Below, one piece after another: positions 25,560 through 36,037 of a DNA stretch of 51,040 nucleotides. How positions within the stretch are numbered: position 1 is the first letter of the stretch; each line of letters opens with the position of its first letter. The notes under the pieces are model-generated. The model saw only the letters and a program-made list of their open reading frames with translations, was not told the origin of the DNA and searched no databases. The stretch is from Atopobium sp. ICM42b (GTDB taxonomy: Bacteria; Actinomycetota; Coriobacteriia; Coriobacteriales; Atopobiaceae): the NCBI GenBank assembly GCA_000564995.1, contig JDFH01000007.1, positions 1 to 51,040 of the forward strand, read 5' to 3'. Both the position numbers and the translations under genes were made by a program.

Positions 25560-26102
25560 CTAATAGTCAGTTTGACCAGGACGGGCGCCAGAAGCCAGTG
25601 CCTCTTTATACTCCTGCAGTATCTCCATACGAGCACCTGGTCCCAGGTGATCTGGCATGGTTATGCCGTTGATGTGGTCAATCTCATGCTGCAAACAAAC
25701 GGCGAGAAGATCTCCTTCTGCCTCATAACGCATCAGATCACCATCGAGGTTATATGCGTGAACAACAACATGACTTGGGCGCGTAACCGGAACGGTAATG
25801 CCTGGGAACGAAAGGCAGCCCTCTTCATATACACGAGGCTCGCCATCTGCAACTTTAATCTCTGGATTAATGAGCACAAAAGGGTTCTCTTGACCGTTTG
25901 GATAATCAACATCGATGACTACCATACGTTTCATATAGCCAACCTGAGGGCCCGCAAGACCAACGCCATCGGTGGCATACATAACCTTGAGCATATGCTC
26001 GGCCATCTTGCGAACATCGTCGTTAATATCGTCAATCTCTTCGCACTCTTGGCTCAGACGAGGGTCTGGCCAAAGCACCATATCATCAGCTTCAGAACTC
26101 AT
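25560..26102 (-). CDS. def: Peptide deformylase
   Basis: A 180-residue metalloenzyme that removes formyl from nascent chains. The three family motifs are present: GVGLAGPQ (46-53; GxGLAAxQ with G for A), EGCLS (94-98) and QHEIDH (138-143), giving the Cys and two His metal ligands. The length with an extra C-terminal helix is usual. AAGGAAAG precedes the ATG. Position between priA and fmt is common. Confidence 0.96.
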   Translation of the reverse strand: MSSEADDMVLWPDPRLSQECEEIDDINDDVRKMAEHMLKVMYATDGVGLAGPQVGYMKRMVVIDVDYPNGQENPFVLINPEIKVADGEPRVYEEGCLSFPGITVPVTRPSHVVVHAYNLDGDLMRYEAEGDLLAVCLQHEIDHINGITMPDHLGPGARMEILQEYKEALASGARPGQTDY

Positions 26103-26110
26103 AACTTTCC

Positions 26111-28423
26111 TTACATCATGTCGTAAGCATCAACATCTAATGTCATGTTGATACCCACTCTTTTATCAAGTGAAGCAGCACATTCAGAAAGAATTTCTCC
26201 TACCTGAGCATCCACGGGGGCCTTTACCAAAATATGCCTGCGATACTTATCTTTTACCTTGGCTTTTACACAATCAGCAGGACCCAAAATCTCCCATCCT
26301 GACTGTAAATCTAACTTCGCGTGAAGAGCCTCTGCCATCTGATCTGCGACGCGGCGAACTTCTTTTTCTGAGGCGCCCCAAAAAAGCACATTAGACAAAC
26401 GCGAGAAGGGCGGGTAAGCCCCTTCTCTTCTCTCTTTAAGCTCTGCATCAAGAAACGGGCGTCTGTCATGTGTAACTACAGAAGCAATAGCCGGATGTGT
26501 TGACCAGTACGACTGAATGATGACCTTACCTGGCTTTTCTCCCCTGCCCGCACGACCAGCAACCTGCTCTAGCAAGTCAAATGTTCTCTCTGCCGCCCTA
26601 AAATCTGGCAACTTAAGCATGGTATCGGCATTGATAACGCCAACCAAGGTGACATCAGGGAAATCCAGGCCCTTTGCAATCATCTGCGTACCAATGAGCA
26701 CCGCTCCAGGGGTTGCATCAAAAAGCTCAAGAAGACGCTGATGTTCGCCCTTTTTGGCCGTAGTATCGGCGTCCATACGAATAATTGGCGCATCGCTGCC
26801 AAGCAGAAGCTTGAGCTCATCTTCTACACGCTGTGTTCCCACACCATATGCACCCATATAACGGCTGCCGCAGTTTGGACATTTGCTGGAAGGGTTAGGA
26901 TACGCATGCTGAGACCACTGTCTGCCGCAACTGTGACAAACCAGAGAATGCGTGCGCTCATGATACGTGAGAGACGTCGAGCAGTGCGGACACTCGGGCA
27001 CACAGCCACACTCACGACACATCAAAAAGTTTGCGAATCCTCGACGATTAAGGAGTAGAACGCTTTTCTCGCCACGTTCTGTTGTCTCCTGCAAAGCCTC
27101 AGCAAGAGCTGCCGAGAAGACCGATCTGCCTCCGTTTTTGAACTGGGAAGCCATATCAACTACCTGGACCTGCGGAAGAACCGCCACGCCAGGCCTCTCG
27201 GTCATGGCAACGCGAGTCCAGTTAGTGCCACGCCAACTTCCTTGAGCCGTTCGATATAAGCTCTCAAGCGAAGGTGTTGCAGAACCAAGCACCAGCGCAG
27301 CACCGCGAAGACGCGCCATCTGAGCAGCAACTTCTCTCGCGTGATAGCGTGGGAGCGAATCTTGCTTATATGAAGCCTCGTGTTCCTCGTCGATGATGTA
27401 CAGTCCAGGGTTTTGGATGGGCGCAAACAGAGCAGATCGTGCACCTACTACCACGCGCGCCCTACCCTGCCTGATTAAATCCCACTGGTCAAAACGCTCA
27501 CCAAGTGAAAGCTTTGAGTGAAGAACGGCCACCTGCTCACCAAAACGTGAACGGAATCGGCCTACTGTTTGCGCGGTAAGAGAAATCTCTGGGACAAGCA
27601 CCACAGCACCCTTGCCAGCCGCTAAGGTCTTTTCAATAGCGGAGAGATACACCTCGGTTTTACCTGAGCCCGTTACACCATCAATAAGCACAATATCGCC
27701 CTGAGCAGCAGTTTGTGCAGTCTCGATTGCTGCAAGAGCAGACTCTTGCCCCTCAGTAAGTTGCTGAGGACGAGGTGCTACGCCACTTGAAAGCGTGGTT
27801 CCCAGACCCTCCTGGCTTCCACGAATTTGTCGCTGTGCGCGCACCTCAACGACGCCTTTTTTCTGCAGTGCAGTTACTACACTGCGAGCTCCTGGGATTG
27901 TGGCCGAGAGCTCGGATAACCTCATGGCGCCTTGCGCCAGAGCCTCAAGCACCGATCGCTGCTTGCTTGCATTTGCCGCAGGCGTAAAGTCAGCCGCCTT
28001 TTCTGTCAGCTCAACCCATCGCTCATCAACAGGACCGGACTTCTCACACACAAGCTGCCAAGGAGATTCTGCGTCTTTTCTGGTGACTTTAACCTTTTGG
28101 CCAGGCGCTAAGAACGGATGCAATGCATCTGCGTAACTACAGGCATATTCTTTGCTCATCCATTCTGCTACCTGTGCAGACTGCTCATCAAACGCTGAAT
28201 CTGCTAGAACTTGTGTTATTGGAAGGACGCGCGAAACATCTAAACCTGAAGACACACGGTCTGAGACACCCACAACGTAGCCAACAACCTGCCTGTGAGA
28301 AAACGGTACCAAGACCGTTGTTCCCACAACCGCAATCTCTTCCAAAGATTCTGGAATGGCGTAATCAAACGTGCCAGAAAGAGCACGAGTTGGTATGTCT
28401 AAAACAACATGTGCAAAAGGCAC
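26111..28423 (-). CDS. priA: Primosomal helicase PriA
   Basis: A 770-residue replication restart helicase. The N-terminal 3'-end-binding domain (about 1-110) precedes helicase lobe 1, with Walker A GVTGSGKTEVYL and DEEH in IIDEEHEASYK. The zinc module has four Cys pairs (CRECG, CPHC, CHSCG, CPNCG), and lobe 2 ends with QVAGRAGRG. GTG start with AAGGAGG seven bases upstream. It follows addA after 12 bases, in one likely transcript from addB to rsmB. Confidence 0.96.
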   Translation of the reverse strand: MPFAHVVLDIPTRALSGTFDYAIPESLEEIAVVGTTVLVPFSHRQVVGYVVGVSDRVSSGLDVSRVLPITQVLADSAFDEQSAQVAEWMSKEYACSYADALHPFLAPGQKVKVTRKDAESPWQLVCEKSGPVDERWVELTEKAADFTPAANASKQRSVLEALAQGAMRLSELSATIPGARSVVTALQKKGVVEVRAQRQIRGSQEGLGTTLSSGVAPRPQQLTEGQESALAAIETAQTAAQGDIVLIDGVTGSGKTEVYLSAIEKTLAAGKGAVVLVPEISLTAQTVGRFRSRFGEQVAVLHSKLSLGERFDQWDLIRQGRARVVVGARSALFAPIQNPGLYIIDEEHEASYKQDSLPRYHAREVAAQMARLRGAALVLGSATPSLESLYRTAQGSWRGTNWTRVAMTERPGVAVLPQVQVVDMASQFKNGGRSVFSAALAEALQETTERGEKSVLLLNRRGFANFLMCRECGCVPECPHCSTSLTYHERTHSLVCHSCGRQWSQHAYPNPSSKCPNCGSRYMGAYGVGTQRVEDELKLLLGSDAPIIRMDADTTAKKGEHQRLLELFDATPGAVLIGTQMIAKGLDFPDVTLVGVINADTMLKLPDFRAAERTFDLLEQVAGRAGRGEKPGKVIIQSYWSTHPAIASVVTHDRRPFLDAELKERREGAYPPFSRLSNVLFWGASEKEVRRVADQMAEALHAKLDLQSGWEILGPADCVKAKVKDKYRRHILVKAPVDAQVGEILSECAASLDKRVGINMTLDVDAYDMM

Positions 28424-28435
28424 GTTCTTGCCTCC

Positions 28436-31400
28436 TTAAAGCCATGGTTGATGGTTTACATCAAATGTGTAACGAGCAACGTGCGGCTGACCAGCTTCTT
28501 CAACCTCAACACAAACAAATGCGCACTCAACCTTAGTAAATCCGTGCTGCATCAAGACGTAGGCATAGAAGTTTGCTTGCATCTGATGATGCTCATAAAT
28601 CTGAGTTGCACTAAGGCCTTTATCGCCTGTTTTATAGTCAACTACCAGCGCATCTTTGCTTCCCTTATTATAAGCGAGAAGATCGATGGCTCCTTCTACA
28701 TAGTTCCCATATTTAGAATCAACCTGTAGCGTAAAGGGAGACTCCGCAATAACTACATCATGAGCTAATGCTGCTTGTCTAATTGCAGAGTTACTCCACA
28801 ATTCAAGTGCTTGTTTGACTCGTGATATCGCGCGCTGAGGAACGCTGTTCTTCAAGCACAATCTATCAATAGTTTTCTCATCAACCTTAGACTGAGTCTC
28901 AACCATAATCTGAGCAAGCTCGTGGAAGGCTGAGCCGAGGCTTGTTGGATCTACTCCATCGTCAGCTAATGTGCCAGGCAACACAACGGAAGTCTCAGCC
29001 GCTGGTTGAGGGTTATCTGTATCATATTCCAGGCTTTGTGCCTGACACCCTTCCTCAAGCGCCTTGTTATTCTCGCCCTTAAAGTTCTCTGCCATTTGTT
29101 GGTGAGCAGAAGAATAACTAAAGAAGCCTTTTCGCTGGTCATAAGTAGTTTCTGAGGTAACACTTAGTCTTACCTTCTCATAGAGGTCAAACGTTTCAAC
29201 AGCCTGAGAGTTTTCCTCTTCACTTGGGTTGCAATCAGAAGGTTCAACCAACTCTAAACCTTCAACCTGAATTGGCTCATCCTTCTTGCCAGAACCCTGA
29301 ACCACACGCATACAACCAGCAAGATTTCCACCATATTCAAACTGATGCTCACCAGCAGAAAGTGGAGGCTCTTCAAACAAGGCATTTGTAATTTTGCGCG
29401 TATAACGAGGACTAATTCCCTCTTTAGTAAGGTCGATGGTTGAAGTAAGAATGACTGCTTCACGAGCTCGCGTCAAAGCAACATACAGACGGCGGTTCTG
29501 CTCCTGCTCTTCAAACTCATTCTCTTGAGTTTCCAGGAACATTCTCCACTCAAGAAGACTCTTACACTCATCAAGGCTTGTAGGGACCTCATGACAGCCA
29601 TCATACAATTCATGAAGTTTTTTAGAACTGCTTGAGAATGCAATCTGATACGAATCGTCTTTTCTAACATGCAAAAATGGTTCACTACCAGCGCCTGCCT
29701 TAGGACCAGAAACAGCTCCTACAACAGCAACAACAGGAAATTCCAATCCCTTAGAAGCATGAATAGTCATAAAGGTAACCGCATTTTGAGTGCTGCAGTG
29801 AAGCACCTTTGGTGACTCTTTAGCTGTATCACACCATTGACTAAACGCTTTTGCGACTGAAGCTACGCCAATGCTCAGCTCCTTTTGCAAGCTATCAATT
29901 TGTTCAAGAGCTGCAAAGATATTTGCAATCTTTGACTGCCCCTCATTTCCCATCTTTTGAAGGCGAGAAATCCATCCAGCATCAAGAACTACCTTTTTAA
30001 TAACGTCTGAAACTCTCTTGTTTGAAAGAGAGCTACGAGCGTTACTCAACACCTCTAAAGCATTTTTGAGCTTTGGACTTACCTCAAAAGGTGGATTGAA
30101 TGCATCATTTACCACTGACTCTGCAATATCTCTATTGGTAATCCTCTGACCATTTTCTCCAAAATTAGTGCCCAAGAGAAGCAGGTCAGATGCATCAAGA
30201 CTAAAAATCTCACTCGAGAGTACAGGAAACAGTCCCTCGTATGAATCGTACATATTTGCGAGTGCTTGTAAAAGACTACCAATCAGCTGAACCTCAGGCT
30301 GCTCACCAAACGTTGAAGCTCCAGAGACCACGCTTTCAATTCCAAAGGTACGAAGTGCCTCAATATAGGGCTGTGCCTTTTTAACTGATTTCATCAAAAT
30401 TGCAACATCTTTTGCTTGGATCTTCTCATCCTGCATAAGCGTGTTGATTCTATCTGCAAGTTGATACGCAACAAGCTGGCTTCTTGTAACGTCATCGCCT
30501 GGCTTAGAATTTCCTGACTTTTCAAATTTTGTGACTTCAAAATATACGCGTGGCGAATGAGCAATGAACGGAGTTGCAGGTTCTTCTCGCCCAGCAGACA
30601 GATCCATAAAGTTAGGAATCATGCCGTCAGCGCTGCAAACCTTTGCAACAAATCGCAAAATTTCGTTGTGACTGCGGAAATTATCTACAAGACGGGGTTG
30701 CAAATCTTCTGAAACCTCTGCTTGACGTCTAAAGAACACATCAACATCAGCACCGCGGAATCGATAGATTGACTGCTGCGCATCACCAACTGTTGTGAGA
30801 TATTGAGCATCTTTACCTGAGAGACTCTTAATCATCTGCACCTGTTGCTGGTCCGTATCTTGGAACTCATCAACCATTACGAGCTTGAATTTATCCGTGT
30901 AAACAGCTGCAATCTCTGGATGCTCTTCGAATACCTTTGCCGTTAGATGCAAAAGGTCATCGTTATCAAGGCCGCCAACAGCAAGTTTCTTCTGTTTAAA
31001 GAGCTTGTAGACCTGCTCTGTAACATCTTTTAGACTCTGACCCTCAGACATGTCCTGAATAAGTCCAAATAAAGCGCTACAAACCTTAAGCCGGTATACA
31101 GCTTCATCTTTTACATTTTTTATTTCTTTTGAAGAACGGATGGCCTTAACGGCTTTTCCCAGAGCCTCCCAAAACGCCTGGTCAAAATCAGTGAGCGAGA
31201 GAAACAAGTGTTGCTGCAATTTACTTGAAAGCTCAGATTGAACACTTTGTAACTGCTCTACTTCATCTGGTTTTGTGGCAGCAATTGCACCCTTTAGCGC
31301 TTCAAGTGCACCACAGAGATTCTCAAGCTCCGCTTTTAGAACTTCCAGGTCAGAGCTATCCCCTACAAACGAAATAGCATCCATTCCTACAGGAGATGAC

Positions 31401-31933
31401 TGAGCATATGAAATCAGCGTTTCAATACGAGACTTCAGTGCATCTCTGTTCCCTGCATAGATTGAGAGAAACTCAGCAGAGCTTTCATCTTGAGAAAGCT
31501 CTCTGAGTACTTCTTCAATAGATATATTGACCAGCTGATTTCTGGTCATGTCGTCAATGATTTCAAACTCAGGATCAAGACCTAAATCAAGTGCATGAAT
31601 CTTTAAAATTCTGCTGCACATACCGTGGATCGTACTAATCCATGCATCATCAACCTGCAACGCAGCGCTATGCAGGCCTTCTTTTTCTAGAGCTTCCCTA
31701 ACGCGCTCTTTAATTTCTGTAGCTGCGGCATTGGTAAACGTAATAATCAATGCCTGGTCAAGACTACTCAGGTACGGCTTTCCGTCTGTTCCAGAGCCTT
31801 CTTTTAAGGCCCACACAATTCTCTGTGTAAGCGTAAAAGTTTTTCCTGAACCAGCACCTGCTGCAACAAAAAGAGGTTTATCAAGCGTCTTGATGGTCTT
31901 CTCTTGACCAGGCGTATAACGTGTGTCAGCCAT
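28436..31933 (-). CDS. addA: ATP-dependent helicase/nuclease subunit A
   Basis: An 1165-residue UvrD-like helicase with a C-terminal nuclease, which resects double-strand breaks with AddB. Walker A GAGSGKTFTL is at 26-35, the DExx box reads VMVDEFQDTD, motif III GDAQQSIYRFRGAD, and helicase motif V MTIHASKGLEFPVV. The RecB-type nuclease motif LVVDYKTGD lies near the C-terminus. It follows addB by six bases. In other Gram-positives AddAB responds to Chi; which sequence acts here is unknown. Confidence 0.95.
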   Translation of the reverse strand: MADTRYTPGQEKTIKTLDKPLFVAAGAGSGKTFTLTQRIVWALKEGSGTDGKPYLSSLDQALIITFTNAAATEIKERVREALEKEGLHSAALQVDDAWISTIHGMCSRILKIHALDLGLDPEFEIIDDMTRNQLVNISIEEVLRELSQDESSAEFLSIYAGNRDALKSRIETLISYAQSSPVGMDAISFVGDSSDLEVLKAELENLCGALEALKGAIAATKPDEVEQLQSVQSELSSKLQQHLFLSLTDFDQAFWEALGKAVKAIRSSKEIKNVKDEAVYRLKVCSALFGLIQDMSEGQSLKDVTEQVYKLFKQKKLAVGGLDNDDLLHLTAKVFEEHPEIAAVYTDKFKLVMVDEFQDTDQQQVQMIKSLSGKDAQYLTTVGDAQQSIYRFRGADVDVFFRRQAEVSEDLQPRLVDNFRSHNEILRFVAKVCSADGMIPNFMDLSAGREEPATPFIAHSPRVYFEVTKFEKSGNSKPGDDVTRSQLVAYQLADRINTLMQDEKIQAKDVAILMKSVKKAQPYIEALRTFGIESVVSGASTFGEQPEVQLIGSLLQALANMYDSYEGLFPVLSSEIFSLDASDLLLLGTNFGENGQRITNRDIAESVVNDAFNPPFEVSPKLKNALEVLSNARSSLSNKRVSDVIKKVVLDAGWISRLQKMGNEGQSKIANIFAALEQIDSLQKELSIGVASVAKAFSQWCDTAKESPKVLHCSTQNAVTFMTIHASKGLEFPVVAVVGAVSGPKAGAGSEPFLHVRKDDSYQIAFSSSSKKLHELYDGCHEVPTSLDECKSLLEWRMFLETQENEFEEQEQNRRLYVALTRAREAVILTSTIDLTKEGISPRYTRKITNALFEEPPLSAGEHQFEYGGNLAGCMRVVQGSGKKDEPIQVEGLELVEPSDCNPSEEENSQAVETFDLYEKVRLSVTSETTYDQRKGFFSYSSAHQQMAENFKGENNKALEEGCQAQSLEYDTDNPQPAAETSVVLPGTLADDGVDPTSLGSAFHELAQIMVETQSKVDEKTIDRLCLKNSVPQRAISRVKQALELWSNSAIRQAALAHDVVIAESPFTLQVDSKYGNYVEGAIDLLAYNKGSKDALVVDYKTGDKGLSATQIYEHHQMQANFYAYVLMQHGFTKVECAFVCVEVEEAGQPHVARYTFDVNHQPWL

Positions 31934-31939
31934 AGTAGC

Positions 31940-34900
31940 TTACCTCCTCTTGTCACACAGTTTTACTGGACAATACCTACATGCATCCTTATCGCAAGGA
32001 TTGGCTCGAACATCTCCAGAAAGCATGGCTTGGACCTTCTGAGCAATTAAACTCTCCCAAGCATCCAAGTAGTCTGCAAACTCCGCTGAGTTTTGAGACA
32101 CAACCATAACCGCCTGGTCCCTAAGCTTTTTATCTTCCGGATGTATGTTCCAAATATGTTCTGTTGCCGCTTCTGTTGCCATGCCTGCAAGAGCAAATGA
32201 AGGCTTATCTTTTTGCTCTTTGGTGCCCAGATAAATTGCAGCAACTGGCTCAAGCTTATACTTGGTGAGCTGTTTTCTCATAATCTGAGCATATATTGCA
32301 GACTGTACATGCCTTGGCAGAATCTCTTTTGAGAGCTCACTATCCAGACTTAACTTTGCTGAATAAGCCTTCAAATCTTTTGTGGCCTTGTGTTTATAGT
32401 CAATAATAAGTGCCTGACCATGAGCGTTTACATCTACGCGGTCAATCGAGCCAGTAAATTGAGCTCCCGCATACTCAACAACGTTTTCTTCTCTACCAAA
32501 ACGAAGCTCAAAGAATCTGGGCTGATAGCCAATAAAGTGCGAAGCTTCAAACTCAAGAAGATCCTTGAGATCTTCTCGTATATTCTCAACCTGTTTTCTT
32601 TCTTGAATGCTATGCGGAATAAGCTCATTTGAAGATGCTCGGTTAATGTTGTTGAACTGCTCATCCCACACCTGAGCAAAACAGCTGTCTAACACTTGTT
32701 TTGCATGATCTAGGTTATCAGATGTAATCCTAGAGCCAGGAATGTCTTGCAAAAGTGCAGATTCAACCACTGAATCAACTTCAGCCACATCACAACCAAG
32801 TGCTTCAGCTAAAAGTGTTGCGTGTGTTAGCTCCAAAACACGATGGATAAAGGTTCCTATCTGCATTGGGGCAAAGTCAGTGTCTACCTGAGAAATTTTG
32901 ATTCGACGTTGCGTGAACCATTTGTAGGGACACTCAAGATACGTTTCAATCTGAGAAGCAGAAAGAAGTGGTAGACCTTCTCGCGAGACCTCTATAAGAC
33001 CTTGTAATTCCTGCTCAAGAGTCTCCCTCGTCAAATGACGTGGAAGTACCACAATGTTTTTGAGCTTAGGATCGATCTCACCAGATTCGATTGTTGGGAG
33101 TTCTGCAACACGTTCTGGATCAGTAGCTTGAGGCAACAGGTTTACCAGCACATCTTCTTCTCCGCGTGCAACCCCTGTCTTCTTTGCATAGTCTTTGGGA
33201 TAGCATGCTTTAACCTCACTGAGAGCTACTGCATTAAAGACATCTTTTTGCTCAACCTTCTCAAACGCAACGCTGATGGAAGCAGTTGTAAGCGCCGTAT
33301 AAAAATCTCTTTGATATCGTGCAAACTCTGATACCTTAGGCATTTGGCTTGCATGGCGAACAAACTCTTGAAGCGCACCGTCTGATGCTTTGACGCCAAA
33401 ATTCAACGTATCCATACCCTGGAAAATAACGGCATCAAAAGAATGTGGCTCAAAAGAATGAGCTTGGCTTACAGGAGCGATTAGCACCTGAATATCAGAC
33501 TGGATACCATTAGAAACAGGCATCATGACCATCTGATCTTTGCAGAGGTCAATAAAAGATTTAAGTGTCTGAGGAGAGAGCTTTAGTCCTGCCTCATGCA
33601 GCTCCTGAGCAGAAGAAACAATCTTACTCATTACCTTAAGCGACTCTTGATTTTGAAGAGACTGAAGTGTCAACTCATTAGACTGAGCAGCCTCTGACTG
33701 CTCATCAGATGTTTCTGCAGAAAGGTATTCAATAATGCGCTGAGCAGCAGAGCCAATTCTGCCAAGCTCAAGGCTCTTGATGGTCTCTGCGCACAAACGC
33801 GAGCTCATAGCCGCCTTAGAAAGCGTCTCAAGCACTCTGGTGGCATACAGCGTTCTATTACCGCGCCAACTCTTATCCAGCATCCACGCACGCTCAACAC
33901 TTATGCCTGAAATAGGTGAAATCAGATAGTCCGTAAGAGTACGTGGAGGCCACCACGACATATCCCCCATCTGATGGTCAGATGCCTGGTAGTCAATGTT
34001 TTTCTCGAGCTCTGAGCGTTCACTGAGCGTGACGTACGCATCAATCAAGCTAGCAAACGCACGTCCTGCAAGCGAGTCTTGAATACGCACCGAACGCTTA
34101 TAGTGAGCAGCAATCCCCTTAGCTGCAAGCTTTTGCGAGAGCGCGTCCCAAACCCTTTGTGAATCTGAGGTGTACACCACAAAGCTCTTGTTACCAGACT
34201 CAACGCGCTGAGAGATATACCTGCTGATAGACTCTGCCTCGGCATGCTGACCCAGCGGCGACAAAAACGTTACTGCACCGCTCGGCGTAACCTCACTGCC
34301 CTCCTTGGCCCTGAACACCCTGGCGAGAAGATCGTTGAGCTCCTGACTTTTTGAGGCTGGCGCCGGCTCCGCATTCACACGACAATCGCATCCCGGGCCG
34401 CCGACCAACTCCAGCTGCTGCTCTGCCGCATAACCTGCAGGTCCTTCGGGCACGTAGAGAGAAAACGACACCTCACGCTTCTGCGACAGCTTGCGCACAA
34501 ACTTAAGACGCGCCTCCGAAAGATCTTCAACTCGCGAGAAAACCAGTGCAGGTCCTTGCGCTGGAATGGACTGCAGCAGGTAATCCAGACACTGACACAC
34601 CTCGATATAAGACTTTTCTTCAAGCAGCGCCTTGTAGCGCTCTAGTACCTTACAGGCACTCATCTGACCAGCAGAAAGTTGACCAGAGGTCATAATCTGA
34701 TCAAGCTCTGTAAGATACTCTGGAGCAAGCTTAGAGAGAAGCTCCACCGTACCCTTGCCAGCATTCAAAGGACCCAGCTCATCGGTAGACATTCCATCTA
34801 AAACCTGCTGGAAAAATACCTTGCGAAGCGTATTTGAAAGCAGACGATCAGAGCTTCCATACAGCTTCCATTGATCGCGCATCCACTCATCAAAAGTTGA

Positions 34901-35083
34901 AACATTCACGCCAACAGAAAGCTCTTGGATGGCTCCAAGCTTCCTCTTAACCAACAGCACAGCATCGGAAGAAGGCACTATAAGCTGAGCAGAACCCCAC
35001 CTCTCAAGCGAAGTCTCTAACTGCTCTTTAACAGAGTTTGATAAGAAAGCACCTGTTTGTTGTTTGTACAGAAGCAAGCCCAT
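31940..35083 (-). CDS. addB: ATP-dependent nuclease subunit B (AddB/RexB-like)
   Basis: A 1047-residue AddB/RexB-type subunit. The N-terminus has the helicase-like fold but no visible Walker A loop: where Bacillus AddB has GRSGSGKT the sequence reads LLLYKQQTGAFLSN. The C-terminal nuclease (ALIIDYKHK) is flanked by the iron-sulfur cysteines: one in TYLECPYKWF and three in NPCDKDACRYCPVKLC (four Cys there, one extra). It probably binds DNA and cuts one strand. ATG start with GAGAGG upstream. First gene of the leftward group; 106 bases separate it from yaaA. Confidence 0.9.
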   Translation of the reverse strand: MGLLLYKQQTGAFLSNSVKEQLETSLERWGSAQLIVPSSDAVLLVKRKLGAIQELSVGVNVSTFDEWMRDQWKLYGSSDRLLSNTLRKVFFQQVLDGMSTDELGPLNAGKGTVELLSKLAPEYLTELDQIMTSGQLSAGQMSACKVLERYKALLEEKSYIEVCQCLDYLLQSIPAQGPALVFSRVEDLSEARLKFVRKLSQKREVSFSLYVPEGPAGYAAEQQLELVGGPGCDCRVNAEPAPASKSQELNDLLARVFRAKEGSEVTPSGAVTFLSPLGQHAEAESISRYISQRVESGNKSFVVYTSDSQRVWDALSQKLAAKGIAAHYKRSVRIQDSLAGRAFASLIDAYVTLSERSELEKNIDYQASDHQMGDMSWWPPRTLTDYLISPISGISVERAWMLDKSWRGNRTLYATRVLETLSKAAMSSRLCAETIKSLELGRIGSAAQRIIEYLSAETSDEQSEAAQSNELTLQSLQNQESLKVMSKIVSSAQELHEAGLKLSPQTLKSFIDLCKDQMVMMPVSNGIQSDIQVLIAPVSQAHSFEPHSFDAVIFQGMDTLNFGVKASDGALQEFVRHASQMPKVSEFARYQRDFYTALTTASISVAFEKVEQKDVFNAVALSEVKACYPKDYAKKTGVARGEEDVLVNLLPQATDPERVAELPTIESGEIDPKLKNIVVLPRHLTRETLEQELQGLIEVSREGLPLLSASQIETYLECPYKWFTQRRIKISQVDTDFAPMQIGTFIHRVLELTHATLLAEALGCDVAEVDSVVESALLQDIPGSRITSDNLDHAKQVLDSCFAQVWDEQFNNINRASSNELIPHSIQERKQVENIREDLKDLLEFEASHFIGYQPRFFELRFGREENVVEYAGAQFTGSIDRVDVNAHGQALIIDYKHKATKDLKAYSAKLSLDSELSKEILPRHVQSAIYAQIMRKQLTKYKLEPVAAIYLGTKEQKDKPSFALAGMATEAATEHIWNIHPEDKKLRDQAVMVVSQNSAEFADYLDAWESLIAQKVQAMLSGDVRANPCDKDACRYCPVKLCDKRR

Positions 35084-35189
35084 ACGTCACCTCTCCGATT
35101 TTTCTTACTTCTAAAGTTACCACGCACACCGGACATAAATTAGAATCAAACTAAACAACAACTAAAAATCCCGTATCAAAAGGATTTTC

Positions 35190-36032
35190 ATGATTATTTT
35201 GCTTCCTCCATCATCAGGAAAAACCGCTCCCACCTCGGGACCTTCTCTTAATCTTTCATCACTTTTGTTTGGTTCTGAACTCACCAGCTGTCGAGAAGAA
35301 CTCATCAAGGACTTACACCAGGTATGTTCCCACGCAAACGCAGCTCAGATGCTTAAAATTGGTCCTAATACCGTCGGTGACATAGCCGACAACCTAGACG
35401 TCTATGAAGCTCCAACCACAACCGCGCTCAATCTCTATACTGGCGTACTTTTTGAAGCTGCAAAATTTAACCAAACACTTGAAAACGCCACGTTAGAAAA
35501 CACGCAGAAAACAGTCACATTACCAGCAGATATCCTTAACTCAGAAATCATGATTTTCTCTGGTCTCTGGGGAGTTGTAAGACCGCACGATCTTCTCCCC
35601 AACTATAGACTGTCTGCCTCAATCAAGCTGCCCACCGTTGGTACCGTTGCAACTTACTGGAAAAAGCAGCTTAATCCCCTGTTAAACGCCGCTCTGAAGG
35701 ATCAAATAGTTGTGGATTGCCGCTCGGGAGAATACAGAAAGATGTGGACGCCATCGGCAAAGCACCCTAGCGAGTTGTTGCAAGTTGTTGTTCAGCGAGA
35801 AGATCCTAGTACGGGAAAGCGCAGTGTTGTATCGCATAACGCAAAACATATGCGTGGTGTACTCGCAGGTGCCCTCTTTGAGCAGCGAGCAAACGGAAAG
35901 CTCTCTGAAGAAGTCAGCGTGTCTCAAATTGTAGAAATTGCAAGCAATCTACCAAGCGTCATTGACGTTGACGTAAGCACAGCAAATGCTTCTGGAGAAG
36001 CAACGCTTACGCTAGTCACTGCTCAAAACTAA
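35190..36032 (+). CDS. yaaA: YaaA-family peroxide stress protein
   Basis: A 280-residue protein of the DUF328/YaaA family, which in E. coli limits free iron during peroxide stress and binds DNA. The N-terminus MIILLPPSSGKTAP matches the family (usually ISPAKT), with ALNLYTGVLFEA and IFSGLWGVVRPHDLLPNYRL further on, the latter a strong family block. AAAGGA lies upstream of the ATG. It converges on the acyltransferase gene with five bases between stops and no visible terminator. Confidence 0.9.
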   Translation: MIILLPPSSGKTAPTSGPSLNLSSLLFGSELTSCREELIKDLHQVCSHANAAQMLKIGPNTVGDIADNLDVYEAPTTTALNLYTGVLFEAAKFNQTLENATLENTQKTVTLPADILNSEIMIFSGLWGVVRPHDLLPNYRLSASIKLPTVGTVATYWKKQLNPLLNAALKDQIVVDCRSGEYRKMWTPSAKHPSELLQVVVQREDPSTGKRSVVSHNAKHMRGVLAGALFEQRANGKLSEEVSVSQIVEIASNLPSVIDVDVSTANASGEATLTLVTAQN

Positions 36033-36037
36033 TAGGC

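Noticed and set aside
28436..35083. Reading the GGCGAGAA word as the Chi site of AddAB
   Set aside because: Not excluded, but 14 plus and 13 minus copies, also balanced with respect to transcription, do not fit the usual strand bias of Chi. The local window cannot show replication direction.
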